From assembly GCA_019095985.1 (NCBI GenBank), contig CM032660.1, positions 61,002,492 to 61,066,491 of the forward strand: a stretch of 64,000 bases of DNA. Direction: 5' to 3'. Numbering within the stretch: position 1 is the first letter of the stretch; every line of letters starts with the position of its first letter. The stretch is from Streblospio benedicti. Lineage: Eukaryota; Annelida; Polychaeta; Spionida; Spionidae. The translations under genes and the position numbers were made by a program. Positions 22,607-33,607 of the stretch are shown piece by piece. Below the pieces are notes generated by a model, which saw nothing but the letters and a program-made list of their open reading frames with translations, made no database searches and was not told the DNA's origin.

Positions 22607-22980
22607 CTATTCAAGTGTGTACATGTATATAATACTTCAATGAATAACTGGATATAATCATACATGTATATCAAACTGATTTTTACATGAAAGGGTTTTG
22701 TCTTACGTAGCAATTTATATGCAATATCTTTTTTCATTTTTCAGTCAGAGACATGCATAGAACCTGCACGGTAGGCTAACCCTGTACATTTCTATGAAGT
22801 AATTCCCAAACCTTTCCATTTAACACCATCATAAAGTACTCATAATACATTATCCCTGCCAAAAAAGTTTAGAAATCAGCTTGATTTAGGAATCAACATT
22901 TGGACTTGTTTATGGTGAAATGGCTTTTACAATTACATGACACTGTTCAGTTTACGATTGATGTCATAGTCATCCCTTGT

Positions 22981-23728
22981 GTAAGGGAGCGGCTAGCGAC
23001 CATAATTAATTGTACAGGGGGGCGGGCGATAATTTTGTATTGATGAGGTAAAAAAATTGAATGCGCTCCTTAACTCTCTGCGTTGAAATTGAATGTCCTC
23101 CCCATATGAACATCAAGAAACTGGGGGACCCCCCCCCCCACACACACACACGGATAAATATGAACAATGACATACTGTAAAAATAGAATATTTTGTGGCT
23201 ATTAAATTTTGAAATTTTCATCTATAAGTTATTTTGTGACTATTTAATTTTGCGATTTTGGTCCATCATGGACCTACTTTATATAGGCTATTAATGTTTG
23301 CTGACTATTTAAGCTTGCATTTTTGCACCTACCATGAAATTCGCAATATAAATTGTATGTAAACATTTCTAGTTTTACAGTACTTTAAAAAGTTTGATAT
23401 TGGACAGATTCCCTGAAGACTGCTCAAAGTGTATTGCAATGAATCATTCACTGTCAATGGTCAATGAATTCATATTTAGCAATCTATCTGACTTGTTACA
23501 TTACAATACAGTTAAATCCAAAAGCATGCATATTTCAGGAAGCATCAATTCGCAACAAAAGTGCGTGAAATATTACCTTTTTAGTTTGAGAATTGAGTGC
23601 CCTCTCTCTCACTTTGAATTTTGAATTAAAATTGAGCGCCCTCCCTTCTGTGACCACAGAAAATTAAGCGACCCCGCACCAACTAACCCCCCCCCCCCAG
23701 TACAATTAATGATGGTCACTCCCTAACG
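22981..23728. mobile_element. Non-autonomous terminal-inverted-repeat element
   Basis: The left end GTAAGGGAGCGGCTAGCGAC and next bases 'CATAATTAATTGTACAGGGG' are matched in inverse at the right end ('CAGTACAATTAATGATGG', 'TCACTCCCTAAC'). The inside is AT-rich without a coding frame. It lies in an intron of the lectin-like gene. Confidence 0.55.
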
Positions 23729-23888
23729 TGTCAGTCTCAAGTTGCAAATGGTTATCTACTATAACGCCACACTTGCAAAGTAAAGATATCCAGTAAAATA
23801 AAACAATAAAGCATAAACCTGTAATTTATGTCAAAGCAGAGCATACAAATTCGCATAACAAAATCATATTAAGAGATAGAGCACGCAC

Positions 23889-24019
23889 CGTTACGGTCTT
23901 GACCGAGGCCGTTGTGGTCAGCGGGCTGGATGATGACCATGTAGACTGTGGTGACCCACGCGAGGTCCACCAGCCACCAACTGCTACGCCCTTCGGCCAT
24001 CACAGGCCAGGTCTGTAGG
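23889..24019 (-). CDS. FTP module 2, WW exon
   Basis: The exon contains 'SSWWLVDLAWVTTVYMVIIQ', the central FTP signature. The acceptor is GCTGGCTTTCAG and the donor GTGCGT. Phase is 2 to 1. A Penelope-type remnant (24246-24980) sits in the intron between this exon and the previous one. Confidence 0.85.
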
Positions 24020-24245
24020 CTGAAAGCCAGCAGTAAGGCATAATGAAAGCTAAGAGCTAGCAGTTTATGCTGGGATTCGAATGCATGACCAATACGTGTG
24101 ATACCGATAGTGAACCACCATGATATTTATCTATTTTTTTATTGCATAAGTAGAATGCAGGGAAGCTATGCATGATAGACCACTATAATATATGCAATAA
24201 GATCAAAAATGTTTTATGTTGAATACTCATCTGCTCAAGTTTGTA

Positions 24246-24980
24246 AATATATATACACGTTTTCAACCGACTTTTGAGCTTGTTTTTAGCATACCTAGTT
24301 TATAACTTTCAATCCTCTTGGATCTTCTTCAGTCTCCTGCCTAGTCATCACAAGAATCTCGTGGTGTGATAACATCGGCGGCCACTAGAATGTTGTTGTA
24401 GATGGCGGGTAGGTCGAGGGCTCCCACGTTTGTGTTTAGATCGGGCTTCAGGCGTCGGATGTGAACCACCTCTCGAATCTTCCTGTCGAAGGTGTTCTGG
24501 TCCCAGTCGAGGATTTCAATGTTGTCCAAGCTTATGTAGTGGTTGTGCCTGTCCGGTTGGTGCAAGTGGAGTGAAACATGTGAAGTACTACTAGGTCTTC
24601 TGTGCTAAACAAAGCGAGTTTTTAGTGTCTTAGAAGTCTCACCAACATATGTGCTAGAACACTTCTCGGACTCCGACCCTTCACAGCTAATTTGGTACAC
24701 CACACCACAGATCTCTTCCTTTTTCGCGTGGTCCTTGAGTGCACACAGTAGTTAACGGAGAGTGTTCCTGGGTTTGAAGTACACACTCCATCCGTAATCC
24801 CTTATAACCCTTCTCACTGCTTCAGACATCTGCAACAAAATCCTGGCCGCCGATGTCGTCACACCACGAGATTCTCGCGATGATTAGGCGGCAGACTGAC
24901 GAATACCCAAGAGGATTGAAAGCTATCAAGAAGGTATGCCAAAAACAAGCTCAAAAGTCGGTTGAAAACGTGTATATATA
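24246..24980 (-). mobile_element. Penelope-like element remnant with long inverted ends
   Basis: Arms of about 155-165 bases (24246-24412 and 24827-24980) are inverted copies of each other, including 'CACGTTTTCAACCGACTTTT'. The middle encodes the end of a GIY-YIG endonuclease. Such an inverted copy of the 3' end at the 5' side is typical of Penelope-like elements. Confidence 0.7.
24341..24735 (-). pseudogene. GIY-YIG endonuclease remnant (Penelope-like)
   Basis: The frame gives 'CGVVYQISC', 'STYVGETSKTLKTRF' and 'HNHYISLDNIEILDWDQ', then LKPDLN and LPAIYN. These are the GIY-YIG core and the usual C-terminal block of Penelope-like proteins. The copy is 5'-truncated and interrupted. Confidence 0.7.
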
Positions 24981-25008
24981 AAAAATGTTTCGTTTCATAT
25001 TGCCGTAC

Positions 25009-25108
25009 CTTCCATCCACAGAAGCGTTAGCAAAACCATGTGTTGCTACATCTGTGAGGTTCTTTAGTGTTGAAAATGTTGCTTCTTTGTGTAGTGCAAG
25101 ATTATGTC
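25009..25108 (-). CDS. FTP module 2, N-terminal exon
   Basis: It encodes the canonical opening 'HNLALHKEATFSTL' and closing 'GFANASVDG'. The acceptor follows a T-rich tract ending TTTTTTTAG; the donor is GTACGG. Phase 1 to 2 is the same as in the other first FTP exons. Confidence 0.85.
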
Positions 25109-25280
25109 CTAAAAAAATGAAACACACTACTGATCAAAAATTACTCGAGTACAAAACTAACACATCGCAAAGACTATGTAATAGCGTGTGTGTACTGATC
25201 AATTGATAACAAATGATAGATGGTCAATAGTACTTGTCCTTAAGAATGTAATGGCCTCTCTGACCAGCTGATAAACTTAC

Positions 25281-25374
25281 TGGGCAAGCTGCTGTATCCT
25301 ATTGACAGCTCCCCCTTGAGTTGTGAAAACCGTGTCCAAGAGGATGCTGACTTCGAACGTAAATCGCCATTCAC
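25281..25374 (-). CDS. LamG-like domain, exon d
   Basis: This short exon encodes 'VNGDLRSKSASSW' and 'LKGELSIGYSSLP', the closing 'VNG...L.IG.S' strands of a LamG domain. The acceptor ends AACAAACAG; the donor is GTAAGT. Phase 0 to 1 connects exon c with the FTP2 start. Confidence 0.75.
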
Positions 25375-25666
25375 CTGTTTGTTTTTGTTTTTAAATTCAA
25401 TATACAGCAGAAAAAAGGAACACCTGAGATGTATGCATAATGCTGCACTGCTGATATGGGAAGGGGGTAGCCTTTTTTTTTTTTTTTTAAAAAAAACAAA
25501 TTTAGTTTTAATAAATGTAATAATACACGAAATTCACTTCACTTATAAGCAACATAATATGCTTGATTATTGACTAGTTATACACGATTTCAAACATTTG
25601 CAGTTTCAACTTTTGCAATCATATTGATCTTATATTTATTTTCCCACTCAGTATAAAGTTACAAAC

Positions 25667-25822
25667 CATAATCTTGACTTCTCCAGCAGACTTATCAAAA
25701 GACACCATCACTCTACTCCATGTTCTTGCCCTCAATTGAGAAGGGAAAGTTTCCTCATGGGTCACAGTAACATCGCCATCATCCAGGTGAACACGTATTG
25801 TCTTTGGGGCAGAAATGTACAC
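25667..25822 (-). CDS. LamG-like domain, exon c
   Basis: The translation runs from 'VYISAPKTIRVHLDDGD' to 'RTWSRVMVSFDKSAGEVKIM'. The last part is the classic LamG 'W..V.V.FD...G.V.I' segment. Phase is 0 to 0; the donor is GTTTGT. Confidence 0.7.
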
Positions 25823-26015
25823 ACCTTTAACACGTAAATGAGTTTAAAAATTTTCATGTTGCACTTAGTATACGGTCAGTAAAGCTTGTATCAAGGTTTT
25901 ACCATAGCATAGACTGCTATTTTATACATATTTCATTCAAACATGGCTGACCTAAGTTATACGTATATGTCCGTTCTATTAACAATGATATTTTAAATGG
26001 ATAACATAAGCATAC

Positions 26016-26182
26016 TGACTCACAAGACTGATTGTATGTGTAAAATTTGAAAAGGTCCTCCTTGGTCGTATGTGTGAACCTGCTGAAGCACAATAATGGC
26101 CCAGTGGAGTTTTCTTGTAGAAGTAAGACATACATGGTTGCTGTGAATCCACTATATCGAAGCGTGTCAAAACTTGCATTCT
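26016..26182 (-). CDS. LamG-like domain, exon b
   Basis: It encodes 'YSGFTATMYVLLLQENSTGP' and 'DLFKFYTYNQSCES', matching the LamG pattern 'F(T/S)xxxWVxL...GxLL'. The donor GTATGC was chosen over a nearby GTGAGT because only it keeps phase 0 into the next exon. Confidence 0.65.
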
Positions 26183-26507
26183 CTGCAAAAAGATAGCATG
26201 AAATTTGAAAATAGTATCCTCGAGCTATTAGTTGCTGCATACAAGAAGTCATAATTCTGGCAAAAATAGGATGTGTGTATTTATTTCCCAAAATGTTTGG
26301 AATTAGGTCACTAGGTCTATGTCAGCTATGCGAGGTAGCAAGCTCTAATTCATTGAATGATAAACATATTTGCTTCAGGGGCTACATACTAAAACTACTG
26401 ATGATTACAATACTTGTTTTTTAATATAAATAAAATCATTCCCCTTTGTACTTTATTTGAATAGTTTTGCTCTTTAGATCAAGCGTTCAATGCATAATTA
26501 TGCCTAC

Positions 26508-26657
26508 TAGCATAGGCTCCTTGCTGTATGTGGACTTTATCATTGGTAGAAAAAGGCTCTCTTGACGGCTTGATGTGTGTTGTCTTCATCATATTTTTGT
26601 CCGGATTTTTGGCCTCATTGTAATTACCATTCAGCAACTTGTAATAAATGTCTGGCT
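26508..26657 (-). CDS. LamG-like domain, exon a
   Basis: The translation starts 'EPDIYYKLLNGNYNEAKN' and looks like the first strands of a laminin-G/pentraxin-type jelly roll. The acceptor is TTTTTGTTTCAG and the donor GTAGGC. Phase is 1 to 1. Confidence 0.65.
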
Positions 26658-27034
26658 CTGAAACAAAAACAAACACAAAATAAATAAATAAATACAAATA
26701 GAAAATAAATAAAAACTAACTTGGTCGCATCATTTTTAAGGACTGTGATGAGACTCAGAATGTTTGTTTGCCTTGTGTTTGCTAAGTGAATAGAAGACAT
26801 TGTGAACAAAACTGATGTATCAGGAGTTTTGACCAGGTTCTACTTATTTGCCCTAACAACTGTTTATATATTTATAAATGTACCGTAGATGTGCTTATCT
26901 ATAATCAAAGCCATTCACTGGCAATATTCACTAATGCCAGTGACTTCACATTTATTGTGATTTTGTTAATAAGTAATGGGTATATTCATATCAGGGTAAA
27001 ATAAAATTGGCATCTTCCCAACCTGGAACCCTAC

Positions 27035-27212
27035 CTGTCTTGATGCCGAATATCTCAATCTCTGTGAGTGACAGCCGACTCAGATGCATTTTGCGGTGAC
27101 TGGTCTTGCAACAGTCCAGCTCAATGTTAACGTTATGAGCCAGAATATCCTCATTACATTCCAGATCCATAACGTCCATATAGCGAGCACTTCCAGTATA
27201 TTGATGACATAG
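27035..27212 (-). CDS. FTP module 1, C-terminal exon
   Basis: The exon contains 'NVNIELDCCKTSHRKMHL' and ends 'LSLTEIEIFGIKT', the closing strand of an FTP domain. The DCC tripeptide recalls the RGDCC fucose-binding motif of F-type lectins, but the arginine is missing. The acceptor follows a T-rich tract ending TTGCAG; the donor is GTAGGG. Phase is 0 to 1. Confidence 0.8.
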
Positions 27213-27605
27213 CTGCAACAACAAAATTAACACAAAAGTCTAATCTATTCAGTTGCTGCCATCTGCAAGGTGTTTTGTCACCAGACTAAACAGTTCTTTA
27301 CGCTTGTGATATTTACTCGATGTATATCACTGGGAGATCTCTGTTTTCTGGAAATAGGGAAATGAGTTTCGTATGTGAGAAAATCACGAATATGATAAAC
27401 GACATGGGTGGAAAAATAGGAACTTCAATGCATGTTTTCCCCAGTAGATCTGCAAGTGATATAATTGACTTCATGATAATGTAGTGTACGCTATATCCTT
27501 TACAGATATATAATTATATATGGTTACCATCAAGCATTTGCCTGCAGGTGTATGTAAATTAATGTATTTAGTTTGGTCTTAGATCCATTTTAAAGAAGTC
27601 GCTAC

Positions 27606-27658
27606 CTTTCTGTCATAGAACGTTCTACCCCACACTGAGAACTTCCGAAGGTGGTCAC
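27606..27658 (-). CDS. FTP module 1, middle mini-exon
   Basis: This 53-base exon encodes 'DHLRKFSVWGRTFYDRK'. The acceptor is ATTTATTGCAG and the donor GTAGCG. Phase 1 to 0 joins the exon before and the exon after without a break. Confidence 0.7.
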
Positions 27659-28294
27659 CTGCAATAAATGGACAATGGCCGTGTTATTTCTGAAGAATGT
27701 CATATGGTATTATAAGAACTAACCTATTACATATTAAAGTGGTAGGAGCTTGCTTGAATATAACGGTGAGAGTAGAATTATATTACATAGGTGTAATGAG
27801 GACAATAGGCTAGACTGACCCATGGATGTTAGATGGTAGTCTTAATAACTGTGCGGCATCTGATTGAGTTACAAGTGTTGCTTGCATGGATTCTAACTTT
27901 ACACAACCATGTGGCATGACGCGACAACGGGGTGATTTGATTTTGGGCACTGCTTCCACCAATTAAAGTGGGCTTTCAAGGGAGCGGTTTTTGCTCCATT
28001 TTCTGCAATAGCTGCTGTAGATGAATTCAACCAAATGGATTTTGTATGCGGATTGTTCCACTAGAAAACATATCAAATATCATGATATTGATATAGTTTC
28101 CCATTTTCTTAAAACACCATGCCCTAAATTGATTAAGGTTCAACTTTTCGTTTTCCTGCTGACATCATTGTCGTTGTTGTAAGTACACGAATATGTACTA
28201 ATGTATAAATAGTAATGTATAGTGTAATAAATAGTAACAAAAACAATAAAAACATAAAAAAGCAACAGATACACGGTACCTAATCAAACATTAC

Positions 28295-28513
28295 CTCTCC
28301 CGCCTTTGACATTGTTAAAGAGGCGCACTCTCTGTAGGTAAAGCCAATCGCGGAGGGCGATTGTAAAAATAGGCTCCAAAGACTTGTGCTCCCATACATT
28401 GGTGAAGGCATCAGCTGACGGAAGGTTATGTCCATCTGCCACACGCTCCAGCTGTAGATGAGCTTCAGGCTGCTTGATGTTCGTCCACAGAAAAGCTTTG
28501 TAAGCATTGTTCA
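28295..28513 (-). CDS. FTP module 1, first exon
   Basis: The translation begins 'NNAYKAFLWTNIKQPEAH' and ends 'YLQRVRLFNNVKG'. It carries both the opening strand and the 'VDL'-type segment (here 'FTIALRDWLYLQRVRL') of an FTP fold, which are separate exons in the other modules. The acceptor is TTTACCACAG and the donor GTAATG. Phase is 1 to 1. Upstream exons holding the protein's N-terminus were not found. Confidence 0.75.
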
Positions 28514-28589
28514 CTGTGGTAAAGAAAGCAGAAGGGGAACGCTGTCAATCTTAATTTAATGTCATTACTTTGTGTTATAATAGCGGCGC

Positions 28590-28700
28590 CACTGAGGGGG
28601 GTGACACGGGGTAGTGGAGCATGGAATATGGGGTCAAAAAATAGTGGAACATGGACCATAGGAAGTTATTGTGGAACATGGAATATGGTATTTCTCTTAA
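28590..28700 (+). repeat. GTGGAACATGGAATATGG tandem repeat
   Basis: About three units of (A)GTGGA(A/G)CATGGA(A/C)(T/C)AT occur here and again at 33608-33710. Both are short degenerate minisatellites. Confidence 0.6.
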
Positions 28701-28879
28701 TTTTTTTGAACATTTCTTTTGCAATTTTACGGTGTTTCGACAACATAGCTGAAGAGACATCTTCCATTTGATCCTTGATCGTGTTGAAATACATATATAT
28801 ACATTATTTAGTTCATCTTTGCACAACACAAACACAAACACTGCGCATGGCAAGGTCACTCAGCACGACGCTAGGACAT

Positions 28880-29787
28880 ATGAAAAATTAAAAAAGACCC
28901 CACCCAATTCTTACAAAAAGAAACTCATAGCGATTTTAACACGATTCAAAGAAGAAGACAAAATTACAGAAACTCAATACAGACATTTATATCCTACATC
29001 AGAGACCGTCCCCAGAATATATTGTACTCCCAAGATCCACAAAGAAGGAAACCCACTACGTCCTATAGTTGATTATACTGGTTCGATAGGATACAACAGC
29101 TCAAGAGCCTTAGCGGATCTTCTAGGCCCAATGGTAGGACTGACACAACACCATGTAAAGAACTCTAAAGACTTGGCCAAAACGATGAGTACCATGATGA
29201 TTCAGGATGATGAAGTGTTTGCTTCCCACGATGTAGTGTTGCTATTTACAAACACGCCCATAGACCGAGCATTAGACATCATCCGCGACAGACTCTGCAA
29301 GGATACAACATTGAAAAATAGAACACGTTTGACACTAAATGATGTTATGGAACTATACGAGTTCATTTTGACCACCACATACTTTCAGTTCAGGGGCGCT
29401 ATCTACTAACAAAAGTTTGGCACAGCTATGGGAAGTCCAGTGTCACCCATTGTCGCGAACCTGTTTATGGAGTGGCTGGAACAAGAAGCTATTGCCACTT
29501 CACCAATCACATGCAGACCGCAGTTGTGGAAAAGATACGTAGACGATGTATTGGAAAAGATCAAAGAAGGGGAAACACAGAACTTTACTGACCATCTCAA
29601 TACAGTAGATACCACAGGAAGCATCAAGTTCACCCATGAAGAGGAGAAAGATGGCACCATTCCGTTCCTAGACACTTTAATAGTTAGGAAAGCAGATAAT
29701 ACTGTGAAGCTACTTGTATATAGGAAAAAGACCCACACAGACCAGTACCTCATTTCTCGTCTCACTACCCATTGCAGCACAAGCTAG
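28880..29787 (+). pseudogene. Penelope-like reverse transcriptase remnant
   Basis: Segments 'RIYCTPKIHKEGNPLRPIVD', 'FASHDVVLLFTNTPIDRALD', 'GTAMGSPVSPIVAN' and 'LWKRYVDDVLE' are motifs of Penelope-like RTs, including the YVDD catalytic box. The N-terminal part of a full-length protein (normally 700-800 aa) is missing. Confidence 0.85.
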
Positions 29788-30066
29788 GTGTGATCCGGAC
29801 GCTACTTGACAGGTGCAATGACATAGTGACAGAGACAGGAGATAGACAGAAAGAAGAAGAACACACAGTAGGGGCTCTAACTAAATGTGGTTACCCAAGA
29901 TGGTCTTTTGAAAAAGTGAAAGCACAGATAGAAAAAGAAGAAGGAAGGAGGAAAGGACAAGAGAAAGAAAAAGAATAAGGACTCAGCAGGCTCCAAAGGA
30001 TTAGTCATCTTACCTTACGTAAAAGGGGTAACAGAGGGTATTTCACGTATCCTCAATAAGCACCAA

Positions 30067-30531
30067 GTGTCTACAGCGGTGAAGCCCCTACAGACCATCG
30101 GGAACATTCTCGTTCACCCTAAGGACAAACAGGATAAGCTAGAGAAATGTGAAGTGGTGTACAAAATTCCCTGTAAGTCTTGCAAGAGTGTGTATGTTGG
30201 GGAAACTGGCAGAAAACTGGGCACCCGTGTAAAAGAACACATGAAGAATGTGGAGCAGAACACTGGGGAATCTTTCACAAGAGCAGCGAGGAAAGAATCC
30301 CTAACCCAAATCAACAAGAGTGCGATCACAGACCATGTGAAACAGAACAATCATGAGATAGACTGGGAGGAAGTGAATGTACTGGATAGGGAGGTGGAAT
30401 GGAGAACAAGAACCATCGGGGAGGCGATAAAGATACGAGGTGTGAAGCAGGTCATGAACCGAGACGAGGGGGCCTTTCATCTCTCTCACGTGTACGACCC
30501 GATTTTCGGCATCGGAAGTCGTGCTGAGTGA
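30067..30531 (+). pseudogene. Penelope-like GIY-YIG endonuclease segment
   Basis: 'EVVYKIPCKSCKSVYVGETG' then RKLGTRVKEH is the GIY-YIG core. 'SAITDHVKQNNHEIDWEE' and 'EAIKIRGVKQVMNRDEG' complete the domain. The end ('GIGSRAE') overlaps the inverted terminal sequence. Confidence 0.88.
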
Positions 30532-30636
30532 CCTTGACATGCGCAGAGATGTTTTGAAAATGGCAACAGGAGTTGCCGAAACTGTCAACGGTAAATTGTG
30601 TTTGTTTTGTGCAAAGATGAACTAAATAATGTATAT

Positions 30637-30745
30637 CTTCCATTTGACTTTATCAAGTGGTCCTGACGGGACTCGAACTCACGACCCCAAGGTTGTGAGA
30701 CCAGAATGATACAATCATCCCAAGCAGTGGGCTTTACGCTACTTT
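30637..30745 (-). repeat. tRNA-derived SINE fragment, copy 1
   Basis: On the minus strand a B-box GAGTTCGAGTCCC is preceded by tRNA-like sequence (GGTCTCACAACC). The block is about 85% identical by eye to 60125-60213. Confidence 0.65.
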
Positions 30746-30879
30746 CGTTCAATAGGAGAGGTTTTGAAGGCACTACAGGACCACATTGTATTGCGGTGTC
30801 AGTCAATATATCCTAAACTTCATAATCGTGGCAATCATCCAGCAAATGTTTGGTTTCTACAGCATCTACCTAATTATAA

Positions 30880-31130
30880 ATGTGCTTCTTTGGCCGAGTG
30901 AATAGGCAGTTAGATTCGTTACCAGAAAGTCGCGGGTTCATTTGTCAGTTGGCTCTGTTTACGGGTGTTGAGCGAACTCAAACCTAAATAGTTGCATACA
31001 GCTCTGTGGCACACATTAATTAGGTACAGGTCATTGGGTTGAAAAAGTATGTGAGTGATTGTGTGAGTAATTAGCACCAGTGTGCCAATGACTTGTGTGA
31101 GTAATTAGCATAAGTGTGCCAATGACTTGG
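30880..31130 (+). repeat. tRNA-like SINE with duplicated tail
   Basis: An A-box-like T-TGGCCGAGTGAA and a worn B-box (GCGGGTTCATTTG) are followed by a direct duplication of 'GTGTGCCAATGACTTG' and 'GTGAGTAATTAGCA'. Confidence 0.45.
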
Positions 31131-31132
31131 GG

Positions 31133-32103
31133 ATCGTTCACAAATTACGTCAGCTACCGGGGGGGGTAGGGAGGTCATGAATGTCTGACAAAAGCTGACC
31201 GTGGGGGGTAGGGGTGGGGGGTCGGCATTGCCTGACATCAGCTTTCAGCTTTCAGCCCAGTTTTAAAGACAATTGAGATATTTTACCAGTCAGAGATATT
31301 CCAGATCACGCTTAACTATAATTTAACAATATAGTTACCTCTAAAACAGATTTATTAAAAAACAGTTGATACTATTTAAATAGTACCAAAGAAAGAATAT
31401 AGAAATATATTTCGTGTTTATAAAACACATCCTCAGCTAATAATGAAAAAAAGACTATAGTACCAATTGAGGTTGCATTGAGAAGATTGATATAACTTTA
31501 CGAAAAGTGGAAGATTGATATAATTTGTGAAAAGTAGAATTGAAAGAATTTGAAAAATGCAGTAAGATAATATATTAATTTATAGAACACATGACACTGT
31601 TTTCTGGCTGCCACAGTGTGTCGATTCTGGCCGCAGCCTAGAATGAACGCTGGTACGTTGAATATGGATAAAAAGAAGACTGGCAAATTCACTTTTTTGG
31701 AAACGGGTGCAAAGAACGCCAGAACCTCTGAATTTAATTGGGTTTCAAAAATGCAAATACTCATCGGTATGCCGAAAGTCCCACCATAGAAATGACATTT
31801 TGGGGGCGAAAAGGGGTGTGCATGGCCTCCGCCTTCTGCCCACTGGATCTTCTGGCTATCATGAAGTAGAAGAACCTGCATTTTTGAAGGTCCAGTATGG
31901 AATATCTATTGCATAAGAACAATAAGATTTAACTTTAAAATTGAAAATATGATTTTTTGATGGTACGGCTGACATGTGCACCCAAGCAAATGAATAAATG
32001 CTGACGTCAGCTCGTGTGTGTGTGTGTGGGGGGGGGGGGGGGGTGTCAAAAATACCAAAATTTTGGCTGACGTAATTTGTGTAATTTGTGAATTATCCCT
32101 TGG
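31133..32103. mobile_element. Terminal-inverted-repeat element, non-autonomous
   Basis: The left end GGATCGTTCACAAATTACGT is mirrored at the right end ('TGACGTAATTTGTG...ATTTGTGAATTATCC'). CTTGG flanks both ends as a possible target duplication. Inside are G-runs and AT-rich DNA, with no transposase. Confidence 0.55.
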
Positions 32104-33003
32104 GGTAAAATGTTGAGTCGTGAGAGCAAGACTTGCATCACGACTATGAACCACCACATTTACATTTACCGGTACATCTACCTGGCTAAAACCTCTAACA
32201 GTTGGCAACAGTTACCTTTTCCTCAACAATTTTACACTGCTCAAACTGGCACGTATACACTCCAATACTGAGTGTGAACACTCAGTAAGTGCTTGTAGGC
32301 AGTAGCACCTCTACTCCAGACAATCAATAGGCCGATTTCAGAGTATCTGGGCTCATGTGTATACTGGTATTCATTATGGCTTTGCACAAAGGATCTGGGC
32401 TGGATGGTTGGATAAGGCTTCAAACCTACCCTCAATGTGTTATAGTAAAGAAAACTTTGTATGTTTGTATGTTTGAAATTAGACAGTTTTGTATAATAAA
32501 AATTAATGCAGAAAATGGCTCAGATTGGCCATGTGATCACACAAAATTTCCCTGAAGGAGCAGTCCCCCCCCCCACCCCCACTACGTAACTATTACTTTA
32601 TAATATATAATTGAGACTGCTATGGCAGTCGCTCAAACATTGTAATAATAATATAATAGATTGTTTCGAATTGAAAACATAGCGTTTCGGAAATCTCATT
32701 GTTATATATAAATTTAGATATAAAGAATTGTGGGCTATGTTTGCAAATAACATGAAAATTTAATCAGTATAATTAAGCATTTTTGAAAACATGTGCTGTA
32801 TGATGATATATTAATAGCTACAATGATAAGTAAACTAGCAAGTATGCGTGAATTATTACAAAATACTAACAATATAGTATTTTGAAAATTATCATAACGT
32901 ACTCAATGTACAAAGCCGCTGCAAACTACATGTATTTAGAATAATGATTATTTTGTCATCTCGTCGCTCTTTTACCACGGCTTCACGCTAGCTAGTGCCC
33001 TGA

Positions 33004-33332
33004 TGTCCTGGGCACATAAAATCTAAGTCAGGGCACATCAAATCTTAGACTCCTGTGCCCTGATGGGCACGCCATTAAAAAGTACCAGTTATTATATTTT
33101 AGCCAAACTCGACCAACATATCCGCAATGTTGTATTCCCTATGGTGAAACATACAATGTATAAATGAAGTTTTCATGTTGATGTGATAGTTGAACTATTT
33201 TTGGTCTTTATTTTTATTTTTATTTTTTTATTTTGCCGTCTGCGATTTAGCTAAAAAATTTCAGGGCACATAAAAATGAGATCAGGGCACATGGATTTGG
33301 ACCATCAAGTGCCCTGCTGGGCACGCGAAAGA
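33004..33332 (+). repeat. Direct repeats rich in GGGCAC/GTGCCC
   Basis: Two copies of about 70 bases (33010-33074 and 33260-33328) share 'GGGCACATAAAA', 'TCAGGGCACAT' and 'GTGCCCTG(A/C)TGGGCACGC'. 32110-33000 is otherwise AT-rich with no feature I can support. Confidence 0.6.
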
Positions 33333-33607
33333 AAAGTTAGTGTTAAGCCCTGTTTACACTTTACATAATACAGTCGTACATAAACCCAATGGTACAATAT
33401 CTTCAGTTACTTATGAATTGCTTAACAAACCGGACTTGTATGAGGATGCTATACTTTAGACTACGGCACACGTTATATATATATATATAATGTGGGCTTC
33501 AATTCCATAAGCAACAAAGCTTTCCTGGCAGTTTCCCATATTATAAAGATTTGCTTATAAATGTCCATAAATGTGTTCAAAATTGTTTTCTTCGGGTTAT
33601 TTTCATA

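Larger units (their letters stand above)
759..28513 (-). other. Large multi-domain FTP/LamG/MAM/PAN/EGF gene (partial at both ends)
   Basis: The minus strand carries at least 32 exons bounded by GT donors and AG acceptors. Phases agree at nearly every junction I checked. Domain order is FTP1, LamG-like, FTP2, FTP3 front, MAM, uncertain exons, FTP4, FTP5, FTP6, FTP7 front, PAN-like, FTP7 back, linker, EGF. FTP modules show the family pattern: an opening 'NLALxKxA..AVDG', then 'PWWxVDLG', then 'GRYVxV...LxLxEVEVF'. FTP, MAM, LamG, PAN and EGF are extracellular modules, so a secreted or membrane protein in recognition or adhesion is likely (inference). No signal peptide, membrane segment, true first exon or last exon lies in the window. 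Whether all exons belong to one transcript is not proven, and the stretch 13.2-18.7 kb is unresolved. Confidence 0.8.
28772..30636 (+). mobile_element. Penelope-like retroelement, 5'-truncated, with inverted terminal copy
   Basis: It encodes a telomerase-related reverse transcriptase and a GIY-YIG endonuclease in order. Its 3' end (about 30528-30636) is repeated in inverse at its 5' edge (28797-28868). An 11-base direct repeat CTTCCATTTGA (28761-28771 and 30637-30647) flanks it. The coding region is interrupted in several places, so the copy looks dead. Confidence 0.85.

Noticed and set aside
30555-30600. Intact hammerhead ribozyme in the Penelope-like element
   Set aside because: A stem II-like hairpin and GAAAC-T-GTC are present, but the CTGATGA box is missing, so only a relic can be suggested.
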